DNA of 64,000 bases from Gottfriedia luciferensis (GTDB taxonomy: Bacteria > Bacillota > Bacilli > Bacillales > Bacillaceae_G). The translations under genes and the position numbers were made by a program. The stretch covers positions 1-64,000 of the forward strand of contig NZ_MDKC01000037.1 in the NCBI RefSeq assembly GCF_001712755.1, in the 5' to 3' direction. Below the pieces are notes generated by a model that did not search any database, was not told the DNA's origin, and was given only the letters and a program-made list of their open reading frames with translations. Positions 48,312 to 58,322 of this stretch are shown piece by piece (the stretch's first letter is position 1; the number at the start of each line of letters is the position of its first letter).

Positions 48312-48346
48312 AAAATCCTTCCTGATCAATCAGGGAGGATTTTTTC
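48312..48346 (+). terminator. katG terminator
   Basis: AATCCTTCCTGA pairs with TCAGGGAGGATT (one mismatch pair), followed by TTTTTT. Confidence 0.85.
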
Positions 48347-48407
48347 GGTATGCCCAAGCAGATTGTATGGATCAATCTAAACTTAAGTTTTTGTATATTG
48401 TCTACAA

Positions 48408-48438
48408 ACAAAAGGCAGTCATATAGACAGCCTTTTGG
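48408..48438 (-). terminator. Terminator of the MFS transporter
   Basis: AAAGGC-A-GTC (48411-48420) pairs with GAC-A-GCCTTT (48426-48435) with one A/A mismatch; on minus the arm ends in TTTT. 48439-48487 has no signal. Confidence 0.7.
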
Positions 48439-48487
48439 AGTGTAAATTTAAATGAGTTTAAAGGAGCTTTTTGGAAAATACTCCTAC

Positions 48488-49699
48488 TTAAGCTGATTTT
48501 TTTCGATCATTTGGCAGCATAAAAGCTACTAAACCTAATAGTGGTAAGAAGCTACATAAATTCATTACGAAATTTAAGCTAGTTGCATCGGCAATTACAC
48601 CTAATAATACTGCTCCTAAAGCACCCATTCCAAATGCTAAACCAACTATTAATCCACTTACTAAACCAACTTTTCCAGGGACGAGTTCTTGAGCGTAAAC
48701 AACAATTACACTAAAAGAACTTGAACTAATGATCCCAATTAAAAATAATATTGGAATAACTGCTAGCAAAGAGATATGAGGTAAAAGTAAGGCTAATGGG
48801 AATGTACCAACTAATGAAAATAAAATCATATTCCGTTTACCGAAACGATCAGCTAACGTTCCACCTATGAAAGTACCTATTACGCCTGCAATCATAAAGA
48901 TAAATAAATATAATTGTGTGCTTTTAATTGATAAGCCATAACTTTTAATTAAGTAAAACTGATAATAATTACCTATGCCTGCTGAGTACCACGAACGTGC
49001 AAATGTAATAAATACTAGTAGTATAATAGCGAATTTTACAGCTGATGTAATTTTGATATTTTCACTTGAAGACTGAGCTTTACTTTTTAATTTAAAAGGG
49101 TTTTCTTTTAGTTTATTTCGATACCATGTGGATACGTAAATTAAGACACAAATCCCAATGGCAGCTAGAATCGTAAACCATGCAGCACCTTTTTGTCCTA
49201 ATGGTACGAAAATTAGTGCTGTAAAGATTGGCGCCAGTGAGTTCCCTGTATTTCCGCCTACCTGGTAAATCGCTTGCGAGAGTCCTCTTTTTGAACCTGA
49301 CGCTAAAAAGGCTACTTTTGAGCCCTCTGGGTGGAAGATGGCAGAACCTATACCAATTAATAGAACTGATAATAATACAATAATTAAATTAGGTGCAAAT
49401 GCTAAGCAAAGCATTCCGAGTAGACTGGACGCCATACCAATCGGTAGGAGAAATGGTGAAGGCTTTTTGTCAGAAAAAATCCCAAAAACGGGTTGCATTA
49501 CAGAGGAAGTCATATTTAGCGCAAAGGCTATGAATCCAATTTCTGTATAAGTTAAATTCATCGTCTTTTCTAAAATTGGAAATATGGCTGGTACAACTGC
49601 TTGCATAGAATCATTTAATAAATGGCCTAAACTGATTGCAAATAAAATTTGATACATTGTTGACTGATTAATAACCTTTGAATTAACTGCTGGTTGCAT
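48488..49699 (-). CDS. MFS transporter, Fsr (fosmidomycin resistance)-like
   Basis: 403 aa with 12 TM segments. The first helix ISLGHLLNDSMQAVVPAIFPIL and the loop PVFGIFSDKKPSPFLLPIG are typical of the Fsr subfamily, as is FHPEGSKVAFLASGSKRGLSQAIYQVGGN. Fsr exports fosmidomycin in E. coli; natural substrates of relatives are mostly unknown. ATG 49699 has AGGAGG 6 nt upstream; the longer frame to 49774 has no site. Confidence 0.87.
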   Translation of the reverse strand: MQPAVNSKVINQSTMYQILFAISLGHLLNDSMQAVVPAIFPILEKTMNLTYTEIGFIAFALNMTSSVMQPVFGIFSDKKPSPFLLPIGMASSLLGMLCLAFAPNLIIVLLSVLLIGIGSAIFHPEGSKVAFLASGSKRGLSQAIYQVGGNTGNSLAPIFTALIFVPLGQKGAAWFTILAAIGICVLIYVSTWYRNKLKENPFKLKSKAQSSSENIKITSAVKFAIILLVFITFARSWYSAGIGNYYQFYLIKSYGLSIKSTQLYLFIFMIAGVIGTFIGGTLADRFGKRNMILFSLVGTFPLALLLPHISLLAVIPILFLIGIISSSSFSVIVVYAQELVPGKVGLVSGLIVGLAFGMGALGAVLLGVIADATSLNFVMNLCSFLPLLGLVAFMLPNDRKKSA

Positions 49700-49886
49700 A
49701 ATAGCCTCCTTTCTAATTGACTTATCTATCATAAACCAATCTTCGGAAAATTTACACAATTTTGCTTCATACACATTTCAATAAACTTTATGCTCATTTA
49801 TAATATAAGAAATGGTTAAAATTGCATTTAATAAGTAGCTATGAATTTTTTAAAATGATAATGGATTATTCAGTAGGGAGTGTAGA

Positions 49887-50558
49887 ATGGACAAGTATTC
49901 AACTGAGTTAATGAGATTTTTTAAAGAACATAAAAATAATAATAATCGACCTGCAATGGAAGCTTATATGAAAAATAGATTTACATTTTTAGGAATTAAA
50001 GCACCAGAACGAAATGCACTTTTGAGACAGTATCAAAAGAGTAATGGTGAACCACCGAATTTAGAATCAATAATCGATATTTGGAGCTTAGAGGAAAGAG
50101 AATTTCAATATATTGCATTAACATATTTAGATCGGCAGTATAAAAAAGCAGAGCCCGATCGAATTAAATTATATGAACAACTAGTAGTCGAAAAGTCTTG
50201 GTGGGATACTGTTGATACAATAGCTGGGCGATTAATTAGTTATCACTTTTTAATCTATCCTGCATTAATTGATGAGTACGCTAATAAGTGGATCTCTTCG
50301 GATAATATGTGGCTGAATAGAGTCGCGATATTATTTCAAATGAAATTTAAGGAAAAAACCGATCAGGAGCGTTTATTTCATTATTGCCGTCTACTCAAAG
50401 AAAGCAAAGAATTTTTCATTCAAAAAGCAATAGGCTGGGCGTTGAGAGAGTATTCCTATATCAATCCTAAAGAGGTTGAATTATTTATCAATCAAACTAA
50501 TTTGTCACCTTTAAGCAAAAGGGAGGGATTAAAATATATTGATAAATTGAAGTGTTAA
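49887..50558 (+). CDS. AlkD-like DNA alkylation repair protein
   Basis: 223 aa, all-helical ALK/HEAT-like repeats. Active-site residues known from B. cereus AlkD are visible: the tryptophans and Asp in SWWDTVDTIAGRLI and the Arg in WLNRVAILFQ. It would excise positively charged alkyl-purines (3-methyladenine, 7-methylguanine) without base flipping. TAGGGAGTG before ATG. Single gene. Confidence 0.9.
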   Translation: MDKYSTELMRFFKEHKNNNNRPAMEAYMKNRFTFLGIKAPERNALLRQYQKSNGEPPNLESIIDIWSLEEREFQYIALTYLDRQYKKAEPDRIKLYEQLVVEKSWWDTVDTIAGRLISYHFLIYPALIDEYANKWISSDNMWLNRVAILFQMKFKEKTDQERLFHYCRLLKESKEFFIQKAIGWALREYSYINPKEVELFINQTNLSPLSKREGLKYIDKLKC

Positions 50559-50597
50559 ATATGTCGATTTTCCGGGAAATAACCGATATATTTTACT
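50559..50597 (+). terminator. Weak hairpin after alkD-like gene
   Basis: ATATGTCG (50559-50566) pairs with CGATATAT (50584-50591) including one G-U pair, then TTTT. Confidence 0.5.
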
Positions 50598-50609
50598 AAT
50601 TTAAGTAAG

Positions 50610-50638
50610 TTGAGACATTAGTATGAAAAGGTTATAAT
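50610..50638 (+). promoter_or_regulatory. Strong sigma A promoter
   Basis: TTGAGA (50610-50615), 17-nt spacer, TATAAT (50633-50638). One of the best housekeeping promoter matches in the window. Confidence 0.7.
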
Positions 50639-50644
50639 AGGTGC

Positions 50645-50717
50645 ATTATTGTTTTTTTAAACCATCCAGACTGCCCACCAAACGCTTGCAATCAGTCTGG
50701 AATCAAATTTTTTATTA
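50645..50717 (+). ncRNA. Candidate short RNA or attenuated leader (about 73 nt)
   Basis: Starts about 7 nt after the promoter -10. Contains CCAGACTG (50666-50673) paired with CAGTCTGG (50693-50700) enclosing a 19-nt loop with CCCACC, and AAATTTTTT soon after. No open frame. Either a stand-alone sRNA or a terminated leader of the carboxypeptidase gene 120 nt downstream. Confidence 0.45.
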
Positions 50718-50840
50718 TTTGTTTACACACTGTATTGTTGCTTTAAAACACTCCTCTTTTATCTAGTCGAATTATATTTTAAATTTGAGTGATGTGACTT
50801 GTACGAAATAACTAAATGAAAAAAGTTCAAAGGAGATTTA

Positions 50841-52052
50841 GTGTTTATGAAATCTACTTTTACTAATATTATAAAATTTTGTCTTTGTTTTAGCTTAATT
50901 AGTAGCTTCTTTATTCAAAAAACTGTACACGCAGACGAAATAAACCTATTTAGTGATAAGGCAATTTCAATATTGGCTGATAGTGGCGAAGTAATTTATA
51001 GTAAGAACGCAAATAAAGTTGATTTCCCAGCTAGCACAACGAAAATAATGACCGCAATGGTGATGATGGATTATTTAAAAGAGAATGATAAAATTCAAAT
51101 GACAAAAAGAAGTATCCAAGAAGAAAAAAGTAATTCCCAAATTCTTTTTTCTGAAGGAGAGGTTTTAGATCGAAATACAGCATTAAAAACAATGATGATT
51201 TTAAGTGCCAATGATTTAGCATATGCTATTGGTGAAAGAGTTGGCGGAAATATGGACAACTTTGTAAAAATGATGAATGAAAAAGCTAAAATGATTGGTG
51301 CATATCATACAAATTTCATGAATCCAAATGGTCTTCACAATGTAAATCATTATACAACTGCACATGACTTAGCTTTAATTACAAAGGAAGCTTTAAAATA
51401 CCCATTAATTATTAAAGCAATGGGTACAAAAGATGCTCGTATTAGTACATCTAAGCAAAAGAATGTATATATTTTTAATCGTGGAAAAATGTTTAAAAAT
51501 CCTTACTTTTATGCGGGGAAAACCGGATATACTGATTCTGCTAGGAATACTTTAATTGAAATAGATAAAAAAGACGGCCAAATGATTATTAATATTTTAT
51601 TACGCTCATCAAAACCACAGTATCTACAAGATATTAAGTTATTAGATTCCTATGCATTTTCAAGAATCCATAAAAAAACTCTTATAAAACAAAGTGATTG
51701 GCAGAGAGAATTAAAAATTAGAAATGATCTAATTCAAACAAAAATACCAAATGATTTATCTTTTTTAACTGCACTAGGCACGAATACAAATTACGATATA
51801 AAAATAAAACCTTTAAGTGCAATAGATAAGTCATACAAGGAAAATGGAATTTCTAAAAATCAAAAACTTGGTAGAGTTGAAGTATGGACCAAAAACGAGG
51901 AACTTTTCAGTACTGAGTTATTAGCTGCTAAATCATATGACCGACCGACCATCCTTTCTATGAGTACATTTATCATTGCAGGATCGGTAATTTTACTTTT
52001 GCTGTTAATATTTTTTATTACAAAACCAAAAAGGAAAAGAGAATATATGTAA
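50841..52052 (+). CDS. D-alanyl-D-alanine carboxypeptidase, DacF-like (S11)
   Basis: 403 aa. Signal sequence (about 1-31), penicillin-binding catalytic domain with Ser65-x-x-Lys68 (PASTTKIM), SAND (SxN) and GKTGYT (KTG), a beta-rich domain, and a C-terminal TM (IIAGSVILLLLLIFFI) followed by KPKRKREYM. Trims peptidoglycan stem peptides; DacF-type enzymes often shape spore cortex, but no sporulation neighbours are present. AGGAG fits either GTG 50841 (5 nt) or ATG 50847 (11 nt). Confidence 0.92.
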   Translation: MFMKSTFTNIIKFCLCFSLISSFFIQKTVHADEINLFSDKAISILADSGEVIYSKNANKVDFPASTTKIMTAMVMMDYLKENDKIQMTKRSIQEEKSNSQILFSEGEVLDRNTALKTMMILSANDLAYAIGERVGGNMDNFVKMMNEKAKMIGAYHTNFMNPNGLHNVNHYTTAHDLALITKEALKYPLIIKAMGTKDARISTSKQKNVYIFNRGKMFKNPYFYAGKTGYTDSARNTLIEIDKKDGQMIINILLRSSKPQYLQDIKLLDSYAFSRIHKKTLIKQSDWQRELKIRNDLIQTKIPNDLSFLTALGTNTNYDIKIKPLSAIDKSYKENGISKNQKLGRVEVWTKNEELFSTELLAAKSYDRPTILSMSTFIIAGSVILLLLLIFFITKPKRKREYM

Positions 52053-52055
52053 ATT

Positions 52056-52094
52056 AAAAAGGCGAATCGTATTGTTTACGTTTCGCCTTTTATT
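52056..52094. terminator. Bidirectional terminator, dac / pit
   Basis: AAAAAGGCGAA with CGTA pairs with TACG and TTCGCCTTTT (52056-52091), one internal T/T mismatch. Confidence 0.85.
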
Positions 52095-52096
52095 CA

Positions 52097-53107
52097 TTAA
52101 AGTAAGATTAGTTTTAAAATTTGATAGAAAATTGCAGCTACTGTTGCTGAAATTGGGATTGTAATAATCCATGTTATTACCATACGTTGAGCAGTACCCC
52201 AGTTTACATCTTTAACACGTTGGGCAGAACCTACCCCCATAATAGAAGAAGAAATTACGTGAGTTGTACTTACTGGTAAGTGTAAAGCAGTAAATGTGAA
52301 AATAATCGCTGCTGATGATAAGTCAGCTGCTGCACCATTAATCGGGCGAATTTTCATGATTTTTCCACCAACAGTTTTAATAATTTTCCAACCACCAACT
52401 GATGTACCAATAGCCATTGCCATAGCACAACCGATACGTACCCATAAAGGAACATCTGCACCAGCTGGTTCAATTTTAGCGGCAATTAAAGCGATCATGA
52501 TAATTCCCATTGCTTTTTGTGCATCATTTGTACCGTGAGTAAATGACTGTAAAGAAGCAGTGAAAATTTGGACTAATCTAAAGCCTTTATTAGTTTTAGA
52601 AAGGTTAGAACGTCGGAAAATAGTTGCTAAAATTGTCATAACGATAAAACCAAGTGTAATTGCAATAACAGGGGAAATTAATAAAGCTTCGATAATTTTA
52701 ATAAAACCTTCCGCCTCTAAAACGTCAAATCCTTTTGCAGAGACAGCAGCACCAGCTATTGCACCAATGATTGCATGTGAAGAACTACTTGGAATTCCAA
52801 AATACCAAGTTAATAAGTTCCAAAATATACCGCCTAATAAAGCTGCAATTACGACAACTAGTCCATTTGAACCTTCAATCGTAATCGGATCAACGATACC
52901 AGTTGTAATCGTTTTTGCAACACCTGTAAATGTAATCGCACCAATGAAATTCATTAGAGCTGCTATTAAAATAGCTGTACGTGGTTTCAATGCTTTTGTT
53001 GAAACTGACGTTGCAATTGCATTTGCAGTATCATGAAATCCATTAATAAAATCAAACAAAAATGCAAAAATCACGATTAAAATCGTAAGTAAAAATAAAT
53101 GCTCCAT
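52097..53107 (-). CDS. pit: PiT-family inorganic phosphate transporter
   Basis: 336 aa, about 10 TM segments. Two PiT signatures: DFINGFHDTANAIATSVSTKAL near the N-terminus and SFTHGTNDAQKAMGIIMIAL in the second half; also GIPSSSSHAIIGAIAGAA and LPVSTTHVISSSIMGVG. Takes up phosphate, usually as a metal-phosphate complex with protons. AAGGAG before ATG. Second gene after its DUF47 partner (11-nt gap). Confidence 0.94.
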   Translation of the reverse strand: MEHLFLLTILIVIFAFLFDFINGFHDTANAIATSVSTKALKPRTAILIAALMNFIGAITFTGVAKTITTGIVDPITIEGSNGLVVVIAALLGGIFWNLLTWYFGIPSSSSHAIIGAIAGAAVSAKGFDVLEAEGFIKIIEALLISPVIAITLGFIVMTILATIFRRSNLSKTNKGFRLVQIFTASLQSFTHGTNDAQKAMGIIMIALIAAKIEPAGADVPLWVRIGCAMAMAIGTSVGGWKIIKTVGGKIMKIRPINGAAADLSSAAIIFTFTALHLPVSTTHVISSSIMGVGSAQRVKDVNWGTAQRMVITWIITIPISATVAAIFYQILKLILL

Positions 53108-53118
53108 TTTATGACTCC

Positions 53119-53739
53119 TTACGCATTTCGCATGATAATTTGCTCAAGTGTGTTTGCTACATCCTGCGCACTATCAGCTACAGATTCTAGATTTTCGTAG
53201 ATTTCTTTATACTGAATAATTTTAATTGGATCTTTCTCATTCATAAATAATTGCTTAATTGATGTACGTAAAAGCTCATCACACTGAGACTCATAATCCT
53301 TAATTTTAATTGCATGAACACGGATCTCTAATAATTTTTTATTTGAAAGTAATTTAACTGCAAGTAAAATTTCTTCAACAGCTTTTTGAAGAATATCAAC
53401 GAATTTAACCATATATTCATCAGCAGATGTAATTGAATACATTTCAAATCGTGCTGAACAATGTTCAAATCCATCTAATACATCATCCATTTTCATTGCA
53501 AGTTGTAAAATATCTTCTCGCTCAATTGGAGTAATAAAAGTTTTGTTTAATTCAACGATTAAAGAGTGAATAAACTTATCACCTTTTGTTTCATATTCTT
53601 TCATTTCTTCTTGAAACTTCTTTAAGTCGCTTGCATTCTTTATTTTAAAATCAACGTAATAATTTGATGATACGTGCAAGTTCTCAGCGATACCTAAAAG
53701 CTTTTCAAAGAATACATCCTTTTTTTGTCCAAAAAACAT
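53119..53739 (-). CDS. DUF47 (PhoU-like) Pit accessory regulator
   Basis: 206 aa, all helical, PhoU-like: MFFGQKKDVFFEKLLGIAEN start, EYETKGDKFIHSLIVELNKTFITPIEREDI and KDYESQCDELLRTSI are standard DUF47 segments with metal-binding acidic residues. Such proteins pair with pit genes and probably regulate transport. First gene of a two-gene operon, with GGAGG before ATG. Confidence 0.92.
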   Translation of the reverse strand: MFFGQKKDVFFEKLLGIAENLHVSSNYYVDFKIKNASDLKKFQEEMKEYETKGDKFIHSLIVELNKTFITPIEREDILQLAMKMDDVLDGFEHCSARFEMYSITSADEYMVKFVDILQKAVEEILLAVKLLSNKKLLEIRVHAIKIKDYESQCDELLRTSIKQLFMNEKDPIKIIQYKEIYENLESVADSAQDVANTLEQIIMRNA

Positions 53740-53899
53740 TATGATTCCTCCAACTAAAACATATAATTTATTATCACCTTCACATTTGTCAGTTAATTTT
53801 AATATGTCAGAAACTATGTAAAAATGTCGAAAAAAGTAAAGGCCACGTTAATAATAATAATTGGTTTTTGAAATTAATCAATTAAAAACATATAATTAA

Positions 53900-53935
53900 T
53901 TTACAAATTTACAATATCTTTACATTCCCTTAACA
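53900..53935 (+). promoter_or_regulatory. PhoP-box-like direct repeats
   Basis: TTTACA at 53900, 53908 and 53919 and TTAACA at 53930; the last three steps are at 11-bp spacing. Consecutive TT(A/T)ACA hexamers 11 bp apart are the PhoP-box form in Bacillus. They lie between the divergent pit operon and the aldehyde dehydrogenase gene. The rest of 53740-54061 is AT-rich with no gene. Confidence 0.4.
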
Positions 53936-54061
53936 AAGTTAATATTTCGATTTCTACACTAGTTAATATTATTGATAGTATTCACAGAATTGTTGACTTT
54001 ATGTGAGATTTTAATTTAGCATTAGATTATACGTTTAAACTATTGGACTAAAAAGGGTGTG

Positions 54062-55456
54062 ATGATTCTGGAAAGTACATATAAAGCATCTGAAATTACA
54101 CAATTAGTAGCTATGCAAAAAGCATTTTTTCAGACTGGTTCAACTAAAACTTCAAATTTTCGAATTGAACAATTAAAAAAATTATATAAATCAATAGTAG
54201 AAAATGAGGATGAAATAAAAATAGCCTTAAAAAAGGATTTAAATAAGTCAGATTTTGAAGCCTATATGACTGAAATAGGATTTACATTAAAAGAAATATC
54301 GGAAGCAATTAAACAGATTAAAAAATGGATGAAGCCTAAAAAAGTAAAAACTCCGATTACGCATATTGGTACAAAAGGATATATTTACAGAGAACCGTAT
54401 GGAGTAACATTAATTATCTCCCCTTGGAATTATCCTTTTCAATTAACGATGGCTCCATTAATTGGTGCAATAATTGGGGGAAATACTGCTATTATTAAAC
54501 CATCGGAATTAACACCAAATACATCGATCATTATTAATAAAATAATTAAAGAAAATTTTGATAAAGAATATATCGCTGTAGTTGATGGTGGAATTGAAGA
54601 AAGCACAATATTATTACAACAAAAATTTGATTTTATCTTTTTTACTGGCAGTGTTCAAGTTGGAAAAATTGTGATGGAAGCAGCAAGTAAAAATTTAACG
54701 CCATTAATACTTGAATTAGGTGGGAAAAGCCCAACAATTGTACATAGCGATTCGAATATACAACTAGCCGCGAAAAGAATTGTTTGGGGGAAATTTACGA
54801 ATGCAGGACAGACTTGTATTGCTCCAGATTATATTTATGTCCATAAATCAGTAAAAAAGGTTTTTATTGATGCATTAAAGAATGAAATTGTTCAATTTTA
54901 TAGTAATAAACCTTTACTAAATAATGATTATACAAAGATTATAAGTGAACGCCATTTTAATCGTTTGGTGGGCTTTTTGAATAATGGTGAAATCCTACAT
55001 GGAGGGGAGTTCGATCAATCTTCTTATAAAATCGAACCAACTTTAATTTCTAATCTATCTTGGGATTCACCAATTATGTCTGAAGAAATATTCGGTCCAA
55101 TTTTACCAATTCTTACCTATGAAAATATAGATGAAGTAATAAATGAAATTAATCAACACCCTAAGCCATTAGCACTTTACGTTTTTACAGAAAGTAAACA
55201 GTTAGCTAATAAGGTAATTGAGAGAGTTCCATTTGGTGGTGGATGTGTAAACGATACGCTTTATCATATGGCAAATCCACATTTACCTTTCGGTGGGGTA
55301 GGAGAAAGTGGTTCAGGAAATTATCATGGGGAGTACAGTTTTGCTGCTTTTACACATGAAAAAAGTGTCCTTTTACAAACTACTAAAATTGACTTGAAAA
55401 TTAGATATCATACTACAAAAAACGCTTTACGGTTTATTCGTAAATTGTTAAAATAA
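54062..55456 (+). CDS. Class 3-type aldehyde dehydrogenase (YwdH-like)
   Basis: 464 aa. NAD-binding and catalytic motifs: IISPWNYPFQLTMAPLIGAI, FFTGSVQVGKIV, LELGGKSPTIV (catalytic Glu), GQTCIAPDYIYV (catalytic Cys), SEEIFGPILPI. Lack of an N-terminal extension and the LPFGGVGESGSG with hydrophobic tail match the class 3/fatty-aldehyde group. Start uncertain: GTG 54059, ATG 54062; AAAGGG is close to both. Single gene. Confidence 0.9.
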   Translation: MILESTYKASEITQLVAMQKAFFQTGSTKTSNFRIEQLKKLYKSIVENEDEIKIALKKDLNKSDFEAYMTEIGFTLKEISEAIKQIKKWMKPKKVKTPITHIGTKGYIYREPYGVTLIISPWNYPFQLTMAPLIGAIIGGNTAIIKPSELTPNTSIIINKIIKENFDKEYIAVVDGGIEESTILLQQKFDFIFFTGSVQVGKIVMEAASKNLTPLILELGGKSPTIVHSDSNIQLAAKRIVWGKFTNAGQTCIAPDYIYVHKSVKKVFIDALKNEIVQFYSNKPLLNNDYTKIISERHFNRLVGFLNNGEILHGGEFDQSSYKIEPTLISNLSWDSPIMSEEIFGPILPILTYENIDEVINEINQHPKPLALYVFTESKQLANKVIERVPFGGGCVNDTLYHMANPHLPFGGVGESGSGNYHGEYSFAAFTHEKSVLLQTTKIDLKIRYHTTKNALRFIRKLLK

Positions 55457-55478
55457 AGGTTAATTGTAACTTAGTTTC

Positions 55479-55507
55479 TTAGCTCCTTGACAAAAGGGGC
55501 TTTTTAT
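55479..55507 (+). terminator. Terminator of aldehyde dehydrogenase gene
   Basis: AGCTCCTT pairs with AAGGGGCT (one T-G pair), followed by TTTTT. Confidence 0.7.
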
Positions 55508-55572
55508 ATGTTGAAAATAAATTATTCATTTTTACATAATAATAAAAATATTAATATAGATGGGACGGGAAA

Positions 55573-56547
55573 ATGAAAAATATAATTGAAATTGAACAAG
55601 TCGAGAAAAATTTTAGTGAAAATAATGTGATCTCTCCACTTTCATTAGAAATTTATTCTGGAGAATTCCTAACAATTTTAGGACCAAGTGGTTGTGGGAA
55701 AACGACACTTTTAAGAATGATTGCTGGTTTTGAAGAACCATCTTCAGGTGTAATCAAACTAAATGGAGAGGCAATTAATAGTTTGCCGCCATATAAAAGG
55801 GATATGAACTTAGTGTTCCAACACTATGCATTATTTCCTCATATGAATGTTGAAAGAAATATACAGTTTGGATTGAAAATGAAAGGTATTTCGTTAGAAG
55901 AGCAAAAGGTTCGTGCTGACGAAGCAATGAGATTAACCCAATTAACTGAATTTAGAAATCGTAAACCTAGTCAATTATCTGGTGGTCAACAGCAAAGGGT
56001 TGCAATCGCTCGTGCAATAGTGAACAATCCAAAAGTCTTATTATTAGATGAACCATTAGGAGCACTTGATTTTAAGCTACGTAAAGATTTACAAAGAGAA
56101 CTTAAAAATCTTCAACGCGAATTAGGCATTACATTTATTTATGTAACCCATGATCAAGAAGAAGCGATGAGCATGAGTGATCGAATCGTCGTGATGAATA
56201 ATGGGAAAATCGAACAAATCGGAACACCGAAAGAAATTTATCAAAATCCGGCAAGCAAATTTGTTGCTACATTTATTGGTGAAAATAATTTCTTTGATAA
56301 AGGTGTAAAAGAAATTGCAGTTAGACCAGAAAATATAAAAGTTTCTCATTCTACAAATGAAAGTAATCCTTATTCAGGCATCATAAGAGATGTTGAATTT
56401 GTTGGTACTCTAAATAAGATTTTTATAGATTTACATAAACATGAACAAAAGATTATTGTCTATCAAATGCCAGACCAAACAAGCTTTAATAGAAATGATA
56501 AAGTTGAGATTAGTTGGAAGTCAGAAGATGAGGTGATTATGTATTGA
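55573..56547 (+). CDS. potA: Spermidine/putrescine ABC transporter ATPase PotA
   Basis: 324 aa. Walker [13 protein letters not shown]-loop [11 protein letters not shown], signature [15 protein letters not shown], Walker [13 protein letters not shown], switch His [12 protein letters not shown]. The C-terminal TOBE-like region is a little short for PotA. It energises the PotBC channel for polyamine import. First gene of potABCD; potB TTG overlaps the stop by 4 bp. Confidence 0.94.
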   Translation: MKNIIEIEQVEKNFSENNVISPLSLEIYSGEFLTILGPSGCGKTTLLRMIAGFEEPSSGVIKLNGEAINSLPPYKRDMNLVFQHYALFPHMNVERNIQFGLKMKGISLEEQKVRADEAMRLTQLTEFRNRKPSQLSGGQQQRVAIARAIVNNPKVLLLDEPLGALDFKLRKDLQRELKNLQRELGITFIYVTHDQEEAMSMSDRIVVMNNGKIEQIGTPKEIYQNPASKFVATFIGENNFFDKGVKEIAVRPENIKVSHSTNESNPYSGIIRDVEFVGTLNKIFIDLHKHEQKIIVYQMPDQTSFNRNDKVEISWKSEDEVIMY

Positions 56548-57395
56548 GAAATGAAAAGTACATAATTGCACCTACGATTATCTGGCTATTAGTTTTTTTT
56601 CTAGTACCTTTATTATTAATTTTTGGTTTTGCATTTATGAAAAACGGAATGTACGGAGAAATTGAAAAAACGTTTACATTAGAAAATATTGTAAAAGTTT
56701 TTGACCCACTTTATTTGAAAGTTTTATGGACAACTTTTTGGATTGCATTAGTAACTACAATAATTACTCTTTTGATTGGATATCCTTATGCATATACAGC
56801 TACAGTTGTAAATGAAAAATGGCAGAGGATTTTACTTTTACTAATCACAATCCCTTTTTGGATAAATTTCTTAGTCAGATCATATGCATTAATTGTTATT
56901 CTTCGTTCAAAAGGAATTATTAACACATTATTAATCCAACTAGGGATTATAAAAGAACCATTACAACTACTTTATAATACTCCATCGGTCATAATGGGAA
57001 TGGTCTATACATTATTACCATTCATGGTGTTACCGATCTTTGTTGCCATTGAACAATTAGATAATCGAAAATTGGACGCTGCTAACGATTTAGGAGCTAC
57101 TCCATTTCAAACCTTTCTATATGTAACTCTTCCATTAACGATGAAGGGGATCTTTGCAGGTAGTATTTTGGTTTTTGTTGCTTCATTTGGAATGTTTGTC
57201 GTTTCTGATGTTATGGGCGGTTCAAAAGTTGCTTTAATCGGAAATGTCATTCAAAATCAATTTTTAGCAGCAAGAAACTGGCCATTTGGTTCCGCACTTT
57301 CAATATTCTTAGTCATTACTTCAATCGGTTTAATAGGACTTTACTATTTAGCTACAAAAAATATTGGTGCTGATAAAAGTAGAGGTGAAAAATAA
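56544..57395 (+). CDS. potB: Spermidine/putrescine ABC permease PotB
   Basis: 283 aa, six TM segments, and the EAA-type loop [28 protein letters not shown] start after AGGTG, overlapping potA (TTGA). Forms the membrane channel with PotC. Confidence 0.94.
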   Translation: MRNEKYIIAPTIIWLLVFFLVPLLLIFGFAFMKNGMYGEIEKTFTLENIVKVFDPLYLKVLWTTFWIALVTTIITLLIGYPYAYTATVVNEKWQRILLLLITIPFWINFLVRSYALIVILRSKGIINTLLIQLGIIKEPLQLLYNTPSVIMGMVYTLLPFMVLPIFVAIEQLDNRKLDAANDLGATPFQTFLYVTLPLTMKGIFAGSILVFVASFGMFVVSDVMGGSKVALIGNVIQNQFLAARNWPFGSALSIFLVITSIGLIGLYYLATKNIGADKSRGEK

Positions 57396-58202
57396 ATGAA
57401 AAAACCTATACTTATTGGATTTTCAACAATTGTCTTGATTTGTTTATATTTACCAATCTTGATATTAATACTATTTTCATTTAATAAATCAAAGATTAAT
57501 GCACACTGGACTGGATTTACGTTCGATTGGTATTTAAATTTATTTCATAACCCGCAAGTTATTGATGCCTTTATGAATAGTTTATTTATTGCAATTGTAA
57601 CGACAATCCTTTCAACAATTCTTGGTACTATTTGTGCACTAGCCTTACATAAGCATAAATATAAATTTTCAAATCTTATAAGTGGGCTAGTTTACTTACC
57701 CATTGTCGTTCCAGATATTTTAATGGGACTTTCATTACTAATATTATTTACTAATTTTCATATTGAATTAGGTAGTTTTACAATTATTATTGCCCATGTC
57801 ACTTTTTGTATTTCATATGTCATTATACTTTTAGCAGCTCGACTTTCAGGAATGTCATCTGATTTAGAAGATGCTGCAAGTGATCTAGGCGCTACACCAT
57901 GGCAGACATTTAGATTTGTAACTTTACCAGCGCTTATGCCTGGAATTATTGCTTCAGCACTATTATGTTTTACATTAAGTATTGATGATTTTGTCATAAG
58001 CTTTTTTGTTTCAGGACCAGGCTCAACAACATTGCCAATTTATATATATGGAATGGTAAAAAAAGGTGTAACTCCTGAAATAAATGCAATTTCGACGATT
58101 TTAATTGTTACAATTATTTTCTTAATGGTAATTTCTGAAGTTTATCGTACAAAAGGTATTAACAATCAAGAAGAATCAGAGAAAAAATCCTATATCGTTT
58201 AA
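57396..58202 (+). CDS. potC: Spermidine/putrescine ABC permease PotC
   Basis: 268 aa, six TM segments, EAA-type loop DAASDLGATPWQTFRFVTLPAL. ATG directly follows the potB stop; AGGTGAAA upstream. Confidence 0.94.
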   Translation: MKKPILIGFSTIVLICLYLPILILILFSFNKSKINAHWTGFTFDWYLNLFHNPQVIDAFMNSLFIAIVTTILSTILGTICALALHKHKYKFSNLISGLVYLPIVVPDILMGLSLLILFTNFHIELGSFTIIIAHVTFCISYVIILLAARLSGMSSDLEDAASDLGATPWQTFRFVTLPALMPGIIASALLCFTLSIDDFVISFFVSGPGSTTLPIYIYGMVKKGVTPEINAISTILIVTIIFLMVISEVYRTKGINNQEESEKKSYIV

Positions 58203-58322
58203 AGTGCTTTTAGTGACCTTATAATAGTTTAGTTTCACTTAAAAACGAATCTTCTGGATTATAATTCAATTAAGGCATATTGGTTTTATGTGCCAAATTT
58301 AAGGAGGTAGTCAGTAGGCATT

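Noticed and set aside
52560-53036. 158-aa plus-strand open frame opposite pit
   Set aside because: It is the exact antisense of the transporter; its Ile/Ala-rich composition mirrors the TM codons.
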